Below, one piece after another: positions 9,953-20,971 of a stretch of 64,000 nt of DNA. The stretch is taken from NCBI RefSeq assembly GCF_036898465.1, contig NZ_JARUMJ010000001.1, positions 2,480,001 to 2,544,000 on the forward strand, read 5' to 3'. How positions within the stretch are numbered: position 1 is the first letter of the stretch; each line of letters opens with the position of its first letter. Position numbers and translations under genes: made by a program. Origin of the DNA: Streptomyces sp. B21-105 (GTDB taxonomy: Bacteria > Actinomycetota > Actinomycetes > Streptomycetales > Streptomycetaceae). The notes under the pieces were generated by a model that was not told where the DNA came from, did no database searches, and saw only the letters and a list, made by a program, of their open reading frames with translations.

Positions 9953-10999
9953 ATGACGACCCCGGTGTACCCGCCCAAGCCCTGCCCCGGCGACCGCATA
10001 GCCGTCCTGTCGCCCTCGGCAGGCCTGCCGGCGCTCTACCCGCGCCCCTACGAACTGGGCCTCGCCCGGCTGCGTGAGAACTTCGGCCTGGAGCCGGTCG
10101 AGTACCCGACCACGCGCACGATGGATGCGACGCCGCAGGCGCGCGCCGACGACATCCACGCCGCGTTCGCCGACCCGGACGTCACCGCGGTGATTGCGTC
10201 GATCGGCGGGGACGACCAGATCACCGTGCTGCCGTTCCTCGACCGGGAGTTGATCCGGGCCCATCCCAAGCCGTTCTTCGGTATGAGCGACAACACCAAC
10301 CTGCTGGCGTTCCTGTACACGTCCGGTCTCGTCGGCTACCACGGCACGAGTGTGATGGTCGAGCTCGGGCGCCCCGGAGCCATGCACCCGCAAACGGCCG
10401 ACTCCCTACGGGCCGCGCTGTTCACCTCAGGCCCCTACGAGCTGCGGCCCGCCGAGCGGTGGGGCGACGTCAACGGCGACTGGGCCGATCCGGCGACCTT
10501 CGCGGCCGAGCCGGAGACTCCGAAGCGGGGCGGCTGGACCTGGCGGGGCCCCGACCGCGTGGTGGAGGGCCGCAGCTGGGGCGGCAACCTGGAGATCCTG
10601 TCCTGGCTGCTGATGGCCGACCGCGAGGTCTCCCCCGACCCGTCGGCGTACGACGGCGGCGTGCTGATCCTGGAGACGTCGGAGGAACTGCCGAGCGCCA
10701 CGGAGGTCTTCCTGATCCTGCGCAGCATGGGCGAGCGCGGCCTGCTGCGGCGCTTTCCCGCACTGCTCATGGCCCGTGCCAGGACGTGGTCGTTCGAGCA
10801 CCCCAACTCCCCCGAGGCGGCCGCCCGGTACGCCACCGAGCAGCGCGAGGCGGTGGAGCGCGCGCTGGCCGTCTACGCCCCAGACACGCTGGCCGTCTTC
10901 GACGTCGACTTCGGCCACACCGACCCTCAGTTGGTGATCCCCTACGGCGGCACGGTCCGCGTGGACGGCCCGGCCCGGCGCATCACGGTCACCTACTGA
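9953..10999 (+). CDS. Peptidase S66 / LD-carboxypeptidase family protein
   Basis: S66 serine peptidases cleave the L-D bond in murein tetrapeptides or self-resistance substrates (LdcA and MccF types). The 348-residue protein shows the family layout: [12 protein letters not shown] near residue 15, [24 protein letters not shown] containing the nucleophile Ser near residue 110, then a glutamate (EILSWLL) and a histidine (FGHTDPQ) in the C-terminal part. The presence of FGMSDNT makes it closer to MccF-like members, but the substrate cannot be told. TACGCT six bases before the ATG suggests a leaderless transcript. Confidence 0.85.
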   Translation: MTTPVYPPKPCPGDRIAVLSPSAGLPALYPRPYELGLARLRENFGLEPVEYPTTRTMDATPQARADDIHAAFADPDVTAVIASIGGDDQITVLPFLDRELIRAHPKPFFGMSDNTNLLAFLYTSGLVGYHGTSVMVELGRPGAMHPQTADSLRAALFTSGPYELRPAERWGDVNGDWADPATFAAEPETPKRGGWTWRGPDRVVEGRSWGGNLEILSWLLMADREVSPDPSAYDGGVLILETSEELPSATEVFLILRSMGERGLLRRFPALLMARARTWSFEHPNSPEAAARYATEQREAVERALAVYAPDTLAVFDVDFGHTDPQLVIPYGGTVRVDGPARRITVTY

Positions 11000-11072
11000 C
11001 AGACCGGCGGGGCACCGGGCCGTGATCTCGTGCGCCCCGCAACCGGTGGTCGCCGTGGTGGGTTGACGCGGC

Positions 11073-11645
11073 ATGCACGACGCACGCACCGCGGGGACGC
11101 CCTCCATGCTCCGGCTCGCCGCCGCCTCGCTCGCCGGGACCGCCATCGAGTTCTACGACTTCTTCGTCTACGGGACGGCGGCCGCACTGGTTCTCGGGCC
11201 CCTGTTCTTCCCGACGTTCTCGCCGCTGGCGGGGACGCTGGCCGCGTTCGCGACGTTCGGCGTGGGCTTCGTGGCCAGGGCGCTCGGCGCGGTGCTCTTC
11301 GGCCACGTCGGGACCGGCACGGACGACGACCCGTCCTCGTCGTCTCCCTGCTGTTGACCGGCGCCTCGACGGTCGCGGTCGGCTGCGTGCCGACGTATGA
11401 CGCGATCGGCGTGGCCGCTCCCCTGCTGCTGCTCGTGCTGCGCTTCCTGCAGGGGCTCGGGCTCGGCGGTGAATGGGGCGGGGCGGTGCTGCTGACGGCG
11501 GAGCACGCGCCGGCCGGGCGGCGCGCCCTGTGGTCGAGCTTCCCTCAGGTCGGGCCGTCGGTGGACTTCCTGCTCGCCGACGGGGCGGTGCTGGCGCTGT
11601 CGGCGGCGCTGACCGACGCGCAGTTCGCGCGGTGGGGTTGGCCCC
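11073..11645 (+). pseudogene. Truncated, frameshifted MHS-family MFS transporter
   Basis: The ATG at 11073 starts a typical metabolite:H+ symporter N-terminus (GTAIEFYDFFVYGTAAALVLG, then FGVGFVARALGAVLFGHVG). At 11310-11312 one G of an expected four is missing; the sense frame continues at once with RRPVLVVSLLLTG and the family motif LRFLQGLGLGGEWGG. Homology stops at about 11643 in the fourth helix region, where the sequence abuts another broken gene on the other strand. About two thirds of the transporter is gone, so no function is expected. Confidence 0.8.
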
Positions 11646-12463
11646 CAGCCGTCCGCGCCGATGGCTGTGCGTGGGTCGTTCGCGACATTGCCGCCCGGCT
11701 CTGCCACGACCCTGCCGTGCCGCAGCAGAGCGTGGGTGCCGTTGACGACGTCGATCGACGGGTACGCGGGGTCGAGCGGCAGGTCGACGTCGTCGGTCGG
11801 GTCCTCCACCACGCCGAGGTCCGTGGCGCGTTGGGTGTACGTGAGCTTCGCGCCCACCGTCGCGTGGTCCCTGAGCCACTGTGCGCCGCCCTCGGCCTGG
11901 GCGTCGTCACCGATGCCCTGGAGCACCATGCCCCCCGGCGGGACGTCCGTTCCGCCGCGCGGGGACTTCACCGCTGTGACACGGCCCGACGCGTCGACCT
12001 CGACGCCGTCGGCGTCGACCGCCGCCATGAAGGGAGTGTGCCGGGGCTTGGGCGTCTTCTGGCCGTAGGCAGAGGTGAAGACGACGATCTCGCTGTAGTC
12101 CTGGTAGCCGCTCTTGATGACCTTGCCGTACTGGTCGAGCCGTTGGACGTGCCCGTTGGCGTCGGTCGTGTACGGGAGGGCCGTGTCGCCTGCCTCCTGC
12201 GGGCAGAACACGATCCAGCCCGGGTACCGGTTGACGGCGTCGACCACGCGCGTGGCGTCGTCGGCGGTGTCCGGGTGTTCTGGTCGGACCCGGGTCGATG
12301 ACCGCCACACGGACGATCTCGGAGGAGTCGCTGGAGTACGTGGTCCGCTCGATGCCGTCCGCCACCGTGAGGTGGTGGGCCGTCAGGTTGTCCAGGACCG
12401 ACGTGATGTCGTTGGGGTCGGCTCGAAGCGGACGATCTGCACGACCTTCTGCGACGTGCTCAT
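11646..12463 (-). pseudogene. Truncated, frameshifted phosphodiester glycosidase (NAGPA-like) gene
   Basis: The ATG at 12463 begins STSQKVVQIVRFEP. The frame then shifts to PNDITSVLDNLTAHHLTVADGIE and shifts again before DDATRVVDAVNRYPGWIVF. The longest intact part, reading to about 11650, contains a NAGPA/DUF2233-like end (GNVANDPRTAIGADG), after which the expected C-terminal half is absent. There are at least two frameshifts plus a truncation. The family call rests on the NPRTAIG-type motif and is moderate. Confidence 0.65.
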
Positions 12464-12592
12464 GGTGCCTCCACCGCCCGGTTCCGGCGCCCCACAGCGG
12501 AAACGCCCGACTACCAACGAAGCACCGGGAGCGGTGGTCGGCAATTCGCCGCGCACCGCTCCCGGGGGTGGTTGTTCCTGCGTCGTGCGTGG

Positions 12593-13594
12593 TCAGGCTC
12601 CGATGCTGTCCTTCGGAGCGCCTTCGCTCGCCGTCTGCGCCGCCTCGGCCGCCGCCTGCTTCCGGGAGGCCCGCAGGCTGGTGATCGTGGTGACGATCAG
12701 GACCGAACAGATGACGCCGAGCGAGACCGGGATGCTGATCTCGGGGACGTGCACCCCTGACTCGTGCAGCGCGTGCAGCACCAGCTTCACCCCGATGAAG
12801 CCCAGGATGACCGACAGGCCGTAGCTGAGGTGGACCAGCTTCCTCAGCAGACCGCCGATGAGGAAGTACAGCTGCCGCAGACCCATCAGCGCGAAGGCGT
12901 TGGCGGTGAAGACGATGTACGGGTCCTGCGTCAGCCCGAAGATGGCGGGGATGGAGTCGAGGGCGAAGAGCACGTCGGTCGTGCCGATCGCGAGCATCAC
13001 GACCAGCATCGGGGTCATGACCCGCTTGCCGTTCTGCTCGATCCACAGCTTCGTGCCGTGGTAGCGGTCGGCGACGCCGAACCTGCGCTCGGCGGCCTTG
13101 AGCAGCTTGTTCTCCTCGAACTCCTCGTCCTCGTCGTCAGCCCGGGCTTCCTGGATGAGCTTCCAGGCCGTCCAGATCAGGAAGGCGCCGAAGAGGTAGA
13201 AGACCCACGCGAAGCTGGCGAGGATCGCGGCGCCCGCGGCGATGAAGATCGCCCGCAGGACCAAGGCTATGAGGACGCCGACGAGCAGGACCCGCTGCTG
13301 GTACTGCGACGGGACCGCGAACTTGCCCATGATCAGGACGAACACGAAGAGGTTGTCGACGCTGAGCGACTTCTCGGTGATGAAGCCCGCGAAGAACTCT
13401 CCGGCGGGCTGCCCGCCGGAGAAGAGGAACAGGCCGAGGCCGAACAGCCCGGCCAGGGCGATCCAGACGACCGTCCAGATCCCGGCTTCCTTGATCGAGA
13501 CGTCGTGCGGTTTGCGGCCGATGAAGAAGTCGACCGCGATCAGGGCGGCCAGGCCGACGATGGTCAGAACCCACAGGTTCACGGAAACATCCAC
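12593..13594 (-). CDS. TerC/Alx-family integral membrane protein
   Basis: TerC/Alx proteins are multipass membrane proteins; several act as manganese exporters and others are linked to tellurite resistance. The 333-residue protein has about eight or nine hydrophobic segments and the family's two acidic motifs, LSVDNLFVFVLIMG near residue 75 and GTTDVLFALDSIPAIFG near residue 205. A charged cytosolic loop (DDEDEEFEENKLLKAAERRF) lies between them. The GTG at 13594 has GGAGG four bases upstream; that ribosome binding site is the 3' arm of a perfect inverted repeat in the leader, which fits riboswitch control. Two terD-like genes lie upstream. Confidence 0.92.
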   Translation of the reverse strand: MDVSVNLWVLTIVGLAALIAVDFFIGRKPHDVSIKEAGIWTVVWIALAGLFGLGLFLFSGGQPAGEFFAGFITEKSLSVDNLFVFVLIMGKFAVPSQYQQRVLLVGVLIALVLRAIFIAAGAAILASFAWVFYLFGAFLIWTAWKLIQEARADDEDEEFEENKLLKAAERRFGVADRYHGTKLWIEQNGKRVMTPMLVVMLAIGTTDVLFALDSIPAIFGLTQDPYIVFTANAFALMGLRQLYFLIGGLLRKLVHLSYGLSVILGFIGVKLVLHALHESGVHVPEISIPVSLGVICSVLIVTTITSLRASRKQAAAEAAQTASEGAPKDSIGA

Positions 13595-13598
13595 TGCG

Positions 13599-13735
13599 CC
13601 TCCGGCAGTACGTAACGGCAGGTGAACAGCGCCGTCGCGCTGCCGGAGGTCTCTTCCACCCGTGAAGGGCCGGCGCCCCGGGATCAGGCCTGATCCGTAT
13701 TGACGGGTACGCCGCAGCAGGGAGTACTCCCCTCC
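13599..13735 (-). promoter_or_regulatory. yybP-ykoY-like (Mn2+) riboswitch candidate controlling terC
   Basis: The leader RNA contains GGGGAGUACUCCC (from 13732 down), a CCCGUCAAUACGG segment, a GC-rich hairpin, and GAGACCUCCGGCAG. These are the landmark blocks of the yybP-ykoY class, which often precedes TerC/Alx genes and binds manganese. CCUCCGGCAG (13649-13640) at the aptamer's 3' edge is perfectly complementary to CUGCCGGAGG (13608-13599), which contains the terC ribosome binding site. Pairing would hide that site, and aptamer folding would free it. This was identified by eye, not by a covariance model. Confidence 0.65.
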
Positions 13736-13816
13736 GTGAGAAGAAGAGTACCCCGATTACCAAGAAAAGGTAAAGCACTTGGCAAAATCAAGGCCAAGTC
13801 TACTGGTCAGGGGAGT

Positions 13817-15871
13817 TTACGAATAGTTGGTGCGGGCCGCCGCCACCTGTGCCAGCACCTGCTGCAGCACCTGACTGCCGGGCGGCGCCAGGCTCGGCTC
13901 GTATGTCCACGCATGGCCCACCCAGGGGTCGGCGAGGTGGTCGTCGGCCACCGGGGTCAGCCTCAGCAGCCCGCGCCACAGCGGGTCCAGCAACGGACCG
14001 TAACCAGCGGCGTCCTCCCGGTCGGCGACCATCATCAGGTGCACGCCGACGGCTGGGCCCTCGTCCGCGAGATAGCGCAGCTGGGTCACGGCACGGTCGT
14101 CGAAGCCATGCGGGAAGTCGTTGACGACGAGCAACTGCTGGGCGGTGTCGAAGCCGGGCGGCAGGGCGTCGGCCACTCCGCCGCGCACCGCCATCTGCAC
14201 CAGGTCGACCCGCTCGGTGAGCTGCCCCAGGACGGCCGCCACGCCCGCCGCACCGGCCGCGGGCGGGGCCGCGAGGACCCCGGACCGCACCAGCGGCGCC
14301 AGCTCCCCGGCGCCCGAACCGGCCGGGTCGAGGACGTGCACGGTGAACTCGCCGGCCGGATGCACCGCGAGCAGCCGGGCCGTGTGCGCCACGGCCGACT
14401 CCATGGCCAGGCGACGCATGTCGTGCGCGTCGGCGAACAGTCCGTCGGACGAGCCGGTACGCCCGCTGTCGATCCACAGCCCGCGTTCGAGGGGGAGCCG
14501 GACCAGCATCGGGATGCGCAGCGGCTCGCTCTCGGGCACGTGGAGGTCGCCCAGACGCAGCGCCATGGGCATCTCCATGGGGACGCGGTAGCCGTGCCAG
14601 ACGGGGTTGTCCCAGCGCGCGTACGCGGCGGGCAGCGCCGGTTCCACGACGTCGGCCTCGGCGCCGAGCTGGCCGAGGTCGCGGTCCAGGGCCTCCCGGG
14701 CCTGGTCGACGAGCTGACCGTGCTTGGCCTGCGCCGCCTCGCGGGCGGCATCGCCCTGGCCGCTGATCCTGCTGCGCGGGTCGGACAGGACCTGATCGAG
14801 CTCCTTCTCCATCCGCGCGTCGGCGAAGTCGACCGCGCTGCGGTATGCGGCGGTGCTGCGGGCCAGGTCCTCGAACATGCCCCAGACCTGGTTGTAGAGC
14901 CGCTCCTCCATGGACCAGCCGGTCGCGTCGCCGGCCACCGGCCGGGCGGGCTCCCCGGGCTGCGCCGGGGGCGCGGTGGGCGGCAGCGGGGGCGGAGCCG
15001 TGTTCTGCCGACACGGATGGCTGTAGTCGATCGGACCGCCGGCGGCGGGCGCGGGCACGGCCTGCGCGGGCTCGGGGTCGGACGGCGTGGCGCCGCCCGC
15101 CGGGTTCGAGGGCCCATGGGGGCTCGATGTCGCTCCGTACGGGCCGCCGGTGCTCTGACTCCCCGAGGTGCCCTGGGCGCCGTGCGTTCCCTGGGCGCCG
15201 GGGGTGTTCTGCGGGCCGTACGGCGAGCCGCTCTGCTCCGGGCCGAGCGCGGACGGTGCCGTCTGCCGGGAGCGGTCGCCGTCGGGCGTGCGCGGAGGCG
15301 GAGCCGGCACCGAGCGGGCCAGGCCCCGCACCACGGCGTCGTTGATCTCGGCCGCGAGTCGGTGCGCCTGCGCCAGGCCCTGGTCGGTGAGGAGTTCGGC
15401 GAGGCCGCCCGCGTAACCCTGGCCGACCGCTCGCACCTTCCACGCGCCCTGCCGCCGGTACAGCTCCAGTGCGACGACGGCCGACTCGGCGTCCAGGCCG
15501 GTGAGGGTGAAGGTGGCGATCTCGGCCCCGTCGAGGCCGGTGACCGCGACGAAGGGGGCCGCCACCGCGCCGAAGGAGACCGGTCCGCCGACTCCCGTGG
15601 GCAGCGCCAGCACGACGCCGACCCGGTGCACGGCCGCCGGCACGGCGTCCAGGTCCACCGCGAGGCGGTGGTCCGCGGCGGCCTGGCGGGAGACCTCCAG
15701 GCCGGGCAGTGTGGGCCCGCCCGGATGGGCCACCCGTTCGACGCCGTGGATCCTGCCGCTCTCGTCGCCGAGAACGGCCGTCGCCACGACGGGCTTGCCG
15801 GCCGAGATCCGGATCTCGAGCCGGACCTGGGAGAGCGGGTGGTTCTGCCCCCGCACCAGCTCGGCCGTCAT
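13817..15871 (-). CDS. TerD-family protein fused to a large C-terminal ATPase-like domain
   Basis: The N-terminal 170 residues form a TerD/CABP-like domain (RLEIRISAG, GAEIATFTLTGLDAESAVVALELYRR, WKVRAVGQGYAGGLAEL). A Pro/Gly/Ser/Gln-rich linker follows (about 180-310). The last 370 residues begin with a helical region, then a domain whose layout resembles an FtsK/EccC-type P-loop ATPase: PMLVRLPLERGLWIDSG where a Walker A strand would be, and LLVVNDFPHGFDDRAVTQL like a Walker B strand. A classic GKS/T is not present. TerD proteins occur in chemical-stress membrane complexes. The gene lies downstream of a smaller terD in the same direction. Confidence 0.8.
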   Translation of the reverse strand: MTAELVRGQNHPLSQVRLEIRISAGKPVVATAVLGDESGRIHGVERVAHPGGPTLPGLEVSRQAAADHRLAVDLDAVPAAVHRVGVVLALPTGVGGPVSFGAVAAPFVAVTGLDGAEIATFTLTGLDAESAVVALELYRRQGAWKVRAVGQGYAGGLAELLTDQGLAQAHRLAAEINDAVVRGLARSVPAPPPRTPDGDRSRQTAPSALGPEQSGSPYGPQNTPGAQGTHGAQGTSGSQSTGGPYGATSSPHGPSNPAGGATPSDPEPAQAVPAPAAGGPIDYSHPCRQNTAPPPLPPTAPPAQPGEPARPVAGDATGWSMEERLYNQVWGMFEDLARSTAAYRSAVDFADARMEKELDQVLSDPRSRISGQGDAAREAAQAKHGQLVDQAREALDRDLGQLGAEADVVEPALPAAYARWDNPVWHGYRVPMEMPMALRLGDLHVPESEPLRIPMLVRLPLERGLWIDSGRTGSSDGLFADAHDMRRLAMESAVAHTARLLAVHPAGEFTVHVLDPAGSGAGELAPLVRSGVLAAPPAAGAAGVAAVLGQLTERVDLVQMAVRGGVADALPPGFDTAQQLLVVNDFPHGFDDRAVTQLRYLADEGPAVGVHLMMVADREDAAGYGPLLDPLWRGLLRLTPVADDHLADPWVGHAWTYEPSLAPPGSQVLQQVLAQVAAARTNYS

Positions 15872-15932
15872 CGCCTTCGTCCCCCTGCGTCACGTGTGGT
15901 GTTGTGGTGGTACCGCTCGCCGGCCGACGGCC

Positions 15933-16511
15933 TTACAGTGCCGGCAGGATCGCGGGCATCAGGTCCTGGAAGGTACGGCCGTTGGCCGGGGTGCCGAGGG
16001 CCGTCATGTTCCAGCCTCCGCCGACCCGGTGCACCTTCGCCATGATCTGCGCCGTGTACGCGCCGCCACCCGCGAGCGTGTAGCGCGCCAGCTCCTGGCC
16101 GTTGGTCTCGTCGACCAGGCGGCAGAAGGCGTTCTGCACCTCCTGGAACGTCTGGCCGGTGAACGAGTTCACGGTGAAGATGATCTGGTCGATGTGGACC
16201 GGCACGCGCGCGAGGTCGACGAGGATCGCCTCGTCGTCGCCGCCCTGGCCGACGCCGCCGACCAGGTTGTCACCGGTGTGGCGGACTGAGCCGTCGTCGC
16301 TCACCAGGTGACGGAAGAAGACGACGTCGACCGGCTGCTTGTCCGCGAACAGAACGGCCGAGGCGTCGAGGTCGATCTCCCGGGTCCGGGAGCCGAACAG
16401 GCCGCGCCGCGGGGCCGCCTGCCAGCCGAGACCCATGCGCACCGCGGTCAGGCTGCCCCCGTCGTTCTTCTGCAGACTGATGGCCTGACCCTTGGTCATG
16501 TTGACGGTCAC
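15933..16511 (-). CDS. TerD-family stress protein
   Basis: A single-domain TerD protein of 192 residues, the normal size. It carries the family's N-terminal MTKGQAISLQKNDGG start, the calcium-binding-type segments LDASAVLFADKQPVDVVFF and HTGDNLVGGVGQGGDDEAILVDL, and the C-terminal ELARYTLAGGGAYTAQIMAKVHR strand region. TerD proteins bind calcium and act in tellurite and phage or colicin resistance clusters. The upstream region has a -10-like TAGGGT (minus strand, 16574-16569) next to a perfect palindrome. The two terD genes and terC point to a small Ter-type stress locus. Confidence 0.92.
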   Translation of the reverse strand: MTVNMTKGQAISLQKNDGGSLTAVRMGLGWQAAPRRGLFGSRTREIDLDASAVLFADKQPVDVVFFRHLVSDDGSVRHTGDNLVGGVGQGGDDEAILVDLARVPVHIDQIIFTVNSFTGQTFQEVQNAFCRLVDETNGQELARYTLAGGGAYTAQIMAKVHRVGGGWNMTALGTPANGRTFQDLMPAILPAL

Positions 16512-16580
16512 GCGCTGATTCCCCTCTCGGACTGTCCCCTGTTGCCGCGGCGCCCGCGGTTGTCGGAAACCCTACGCAAA

Positions 16581-16595
16581 GGCACTGACAGTGCC
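16581..16595. promoter_or_regulatory. Perfect palindrome upstream of terD, candidate operator
   Basis: GGCACTGACAGTGCC has two perfect 7-bp arms around one base. It lies just upstream of TAGGGT, the likely terD -10 box on the minus strand, and so falls in the -10/-35 spacer region. That is a place where a dimeric regulator would control transcription. The regulator is unknown. Confidence 0.5.
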
Positions 16596-16672
16596 GTACC
16601 CAGGCCCGCACTTTGTGTCGGTCTTGCAACACAGCACGTGCGGGGCCGGGGCACAGGAGTCGCACGGGTCCG

Positions 16673-18817
<2,145 letters not shown>

Positions 18818-18889
18818 GCCATCCACCGTACGACCCCCCACTGACAACGGGGTCCGATCAGGGGTTTCGGGGCGTCCGCAGGAGCCGGC

Positions 18890-19756
18890 TCAGCGGTTCT
18901 GCGGGGTGCGGGGCTCGCGGTGGGCCACGGTGCGGCGGGCGTGGAGCCGGGCGCCGCGTGCCGGGTGCCCGAGGGGCGGGTGCGCCGGGACGCCGGGTTC
19001 GTGCGGCACGGGCGTCCGGTCGAGCTTGCCCGTCGCCATCAGCGGGTCGAACATCACGACGACGCCGGCGAGGCAGAGGAACGCGAGGGGGCCGATCAGC
19101 ATCGGTGCGAGCAGGGCGGCGGGCGAGTCGCCGGCGGTCGGGGCGCCGCCCGTGTGCAGATGGACGCTGAGGGCGGCCATGCCGGTGTAGTGCATGCCGG
19201 TGACGGCGAGCCCCATGACCAGGCTGGCGCCCATGCTCCACAGGAATCCCCTGACCTGCCCCGCGGCCCACAGGGCGGCGGTGGCGGCGGCCATGGCGAT
19301 GGCGACGGAGACGTAGACGGTGACCGTGTTGTACTCGAAGGTGCCGTTCAGGCGCATCCCGGCCATGCCCAGGTAGTGCATCGACGCGATGCCGAGACCG
19401 GTGAGGGTCCCCCCGGTGAACAACGCGGTTCCGGTCGCGCCCCGGTAGCCGACGATGAAGATCCCGACGCCCACCATGACGACGGCGACGCCCAGGCTGC
19501 CGTAGGTCATGGGTTTGTCGTAGTGGATCGGGGCGCCCCGGACGGTGAAGCCGATCATCGCGATGAAGTGCATGGTCCAGATCCCGGAGCCGATCGCCGC
19601 GGAGCCGAGGGCGAGCCATCCCGGCCGCCAGGAGTGGGCGACGCGCAGGGCTCTGGCAGTGCAGCGCAGGCCCAGCGCACCGCCGAGGCAGGCCATGAGG
19701 TAAGCCACCAGCGGGGTGACGAGTCCGTAGCTGAAACCGTCGACCGTGCCGTGCAT
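18890..19756 (-). CDS. MHYT-domain integral membrane sensor
   Basis: MHYT domains are six-helix membrane units proposed to bind copper and sense O2, CO or NO. The three repeats are visible as MHFIAMIGF, MHYLGMAGM and MHYTGMAAL, each in a hydrophobic segment, and seven membrane helices can be traced in residues 5-235. The C-terminal 50 residues are cytosolic, Pro/His/Arg-rich and lack a GGDEF, EAL or kinase domain, so the output is unknown. The interval 19757-20039 to the next gene shows no further gene. Confidence 0.9.
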   Translation of the reverse strand: MHGTVDGFSYGLVTPLVAYLMACLGGALGLRCTARALRVAHSWRPGWLALGSAAIGSGIWTMHFIAMIGFTVRGAPIHYDKPMTYGSLGVAVVMVGVGIFIVGYRGATGTALFTGGTLTGLGIASMHYLGMAGMRLNGTFEYNTVTVYVSVAIAMAAATAALWAAGQVRGFLWSMGASLVMGLAVTGMHYTGMAALSVHLHTGGAPTAGDSPAALLAPMLIGPLAFLCLAGVVVMFDPLMATGKLDRTPVPHEPGVPAHPPLGHPARGARLHARRTVAHREPRTPQNR

Positions 19757-20039
19757 GCGCGGTTGCCCTTCGCCCTGTTGCTGGATCTTGCCCGATGTCT
19801 GCGGAACACGGCCTTCCAGGACCGCTGCGCGCCGTCAAGGCCGAAGGAAAGTATGACTCCCACCGGAATGGTCGAACGATTTTCCGGCAAAGAAACACGT
19901 CCTTGCCCCACATGTGCGGCACCGGTGAGGGGTGTCGGGCGTCTCCTCGCGTGGTGCGCGGTCGTCCCGCGCCCCTCCGCGGTGCACCCTGTGCTGTCAC
20001 TGTTGAGCTGTATGTGATCGCTCGACGCGAGGAGTACGC

Positions 20040-20912
20040 ATGCACACACGCGTAGTTGCCGTCACGACCACCGCGGTCCTGGGCGCCGTGGCACTCCTGA
20101 TTCCCGTCCACAGCGCCCGCGCGGGCATCTCGTCGCGGCCCGCGGTGATCGCTCACCGGGGGGCCTCCGCCCTCGCCCCCGAGAACACCCTGGACGCCGT
20201 GGACCGCGCGGCGTCGCTGGGCACTCTCTGGGTGGAGAACGACGTCCAGCGCACCCGGGACGGCGAACTCGTGGTCATCCACGACGAAAGCCTCCGTCGG
20301 ACGACCGACGTCGAAGAGGTGTTTCCGGACCGGGCTCCCTGGAAGGTGAAGGACTTCACCGCCGCGGAGATCGCGCGCCTCGACGCGGGAAGCTGGTTCG
20401 CCCCCGCCTACGCGGGCGTGCGTGTGCCGACGCTGACGCAGTACGTCGACCTGGTCGACCGCAACCACCAGAAACTGCTTCTGGAGATCAAGAACCCCGA
20501 GCTCTACCCGGGCATCGAGCAGGAGGTGCTCAAGCTCCTGGGCGACGAGGGGTGGCTGGACGAGCGCCACCTCGCCAACCGGCTCATCGTGCAGAGTCTC
20601 AACGCCGACTGTCTGCGGACGGTCCACGAGCTGATGCCCGCGGTGCAGACCGGCATGCTCGGCATGCCGGCTCTGTCGGACCTGCCCCGGTTCTCGGTCT
20701 TCGCCGACCAGGTCAACCCGTCCTACACGGCCCTCTCCTGGGCGTACGTCGCCGCCGTGCAGGAGCTCACCGGGCCGCACGGGCGGCCGATGAAGGTCTT
20801 CACCTGGACCGTCGACGACTCGGAGACCGCCCGGGCCGTCGCCGGATACGGCGTCGACGGCGTCATCACCGACAAGCCCGACGTGGTCCGGCGGGCGCTG
20901 TACTGGTACTGA
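20040..20912 (+). CDS. Secreted glycerophosphodiester phosphodiesterase
   Basis: GDPD enzymes hydrolyse deacylated phospholipids to glycerol-3-phosphate and an alcohol. The first 29 residues are a Sec signal peptide with a hydrophobic core and an ARA-G cleavage-like site. The TIM-barrel follows with the catalytic motif VIAHRGASALAPENT and the acidic and His residues in WVENDVQRTRDGELVVIHDE, then LLEIKNPELYPG, and ends with VDGVITDKPD. The ATG has GAGGAG nearby. The product is predicted to be extracellular and to scavenge phosphate or glycerol-phosphate. Confidence 0.94.
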   Translation: MHTRVVAVTTTAVLGAVALLIPVHSARAGISSRPAVIAHRGASALAPENTLDAVDRAASLGTLWVENDVQRTRDGELVVIHDESLRRTTDVEEVFPDRAPWKVKDFTAAEIARLDAGSWFAPAYAGVRVPTLTQYVDLVDRNHQKLLLEIKNPELYPGIEQEVLKLLGDEGWLDERHLANRLIVQSLNADCLRTVHELMPAVQTGMLGMPALSDLPRFSVFADQVNPSYTALSWAYVAAVQELTGPHGRPMKVFTWTVDDSETARAVAGYGVDGVITDKPDVVRRALYWY

Positions 20913-20971
20913 CTGGTACTGACATGCGGCCCTCGCCGGGCGTTGTCAGTGGCTGCCCGTACCGTGGGCGC

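Noticed and set aside
10427..11146. Minus-strand frame of 239 codons over the LD-carboxypeptidase
   Set aside because: Antisense shadow with no motif; the plus-strand protein has the S66 motifs.
13700..16045. Plus-strand open frame of 781 codons over the terD genes
   Set aside because: Its composition is that of the complement of the two terD genes, which have clear motifs and normal starts.
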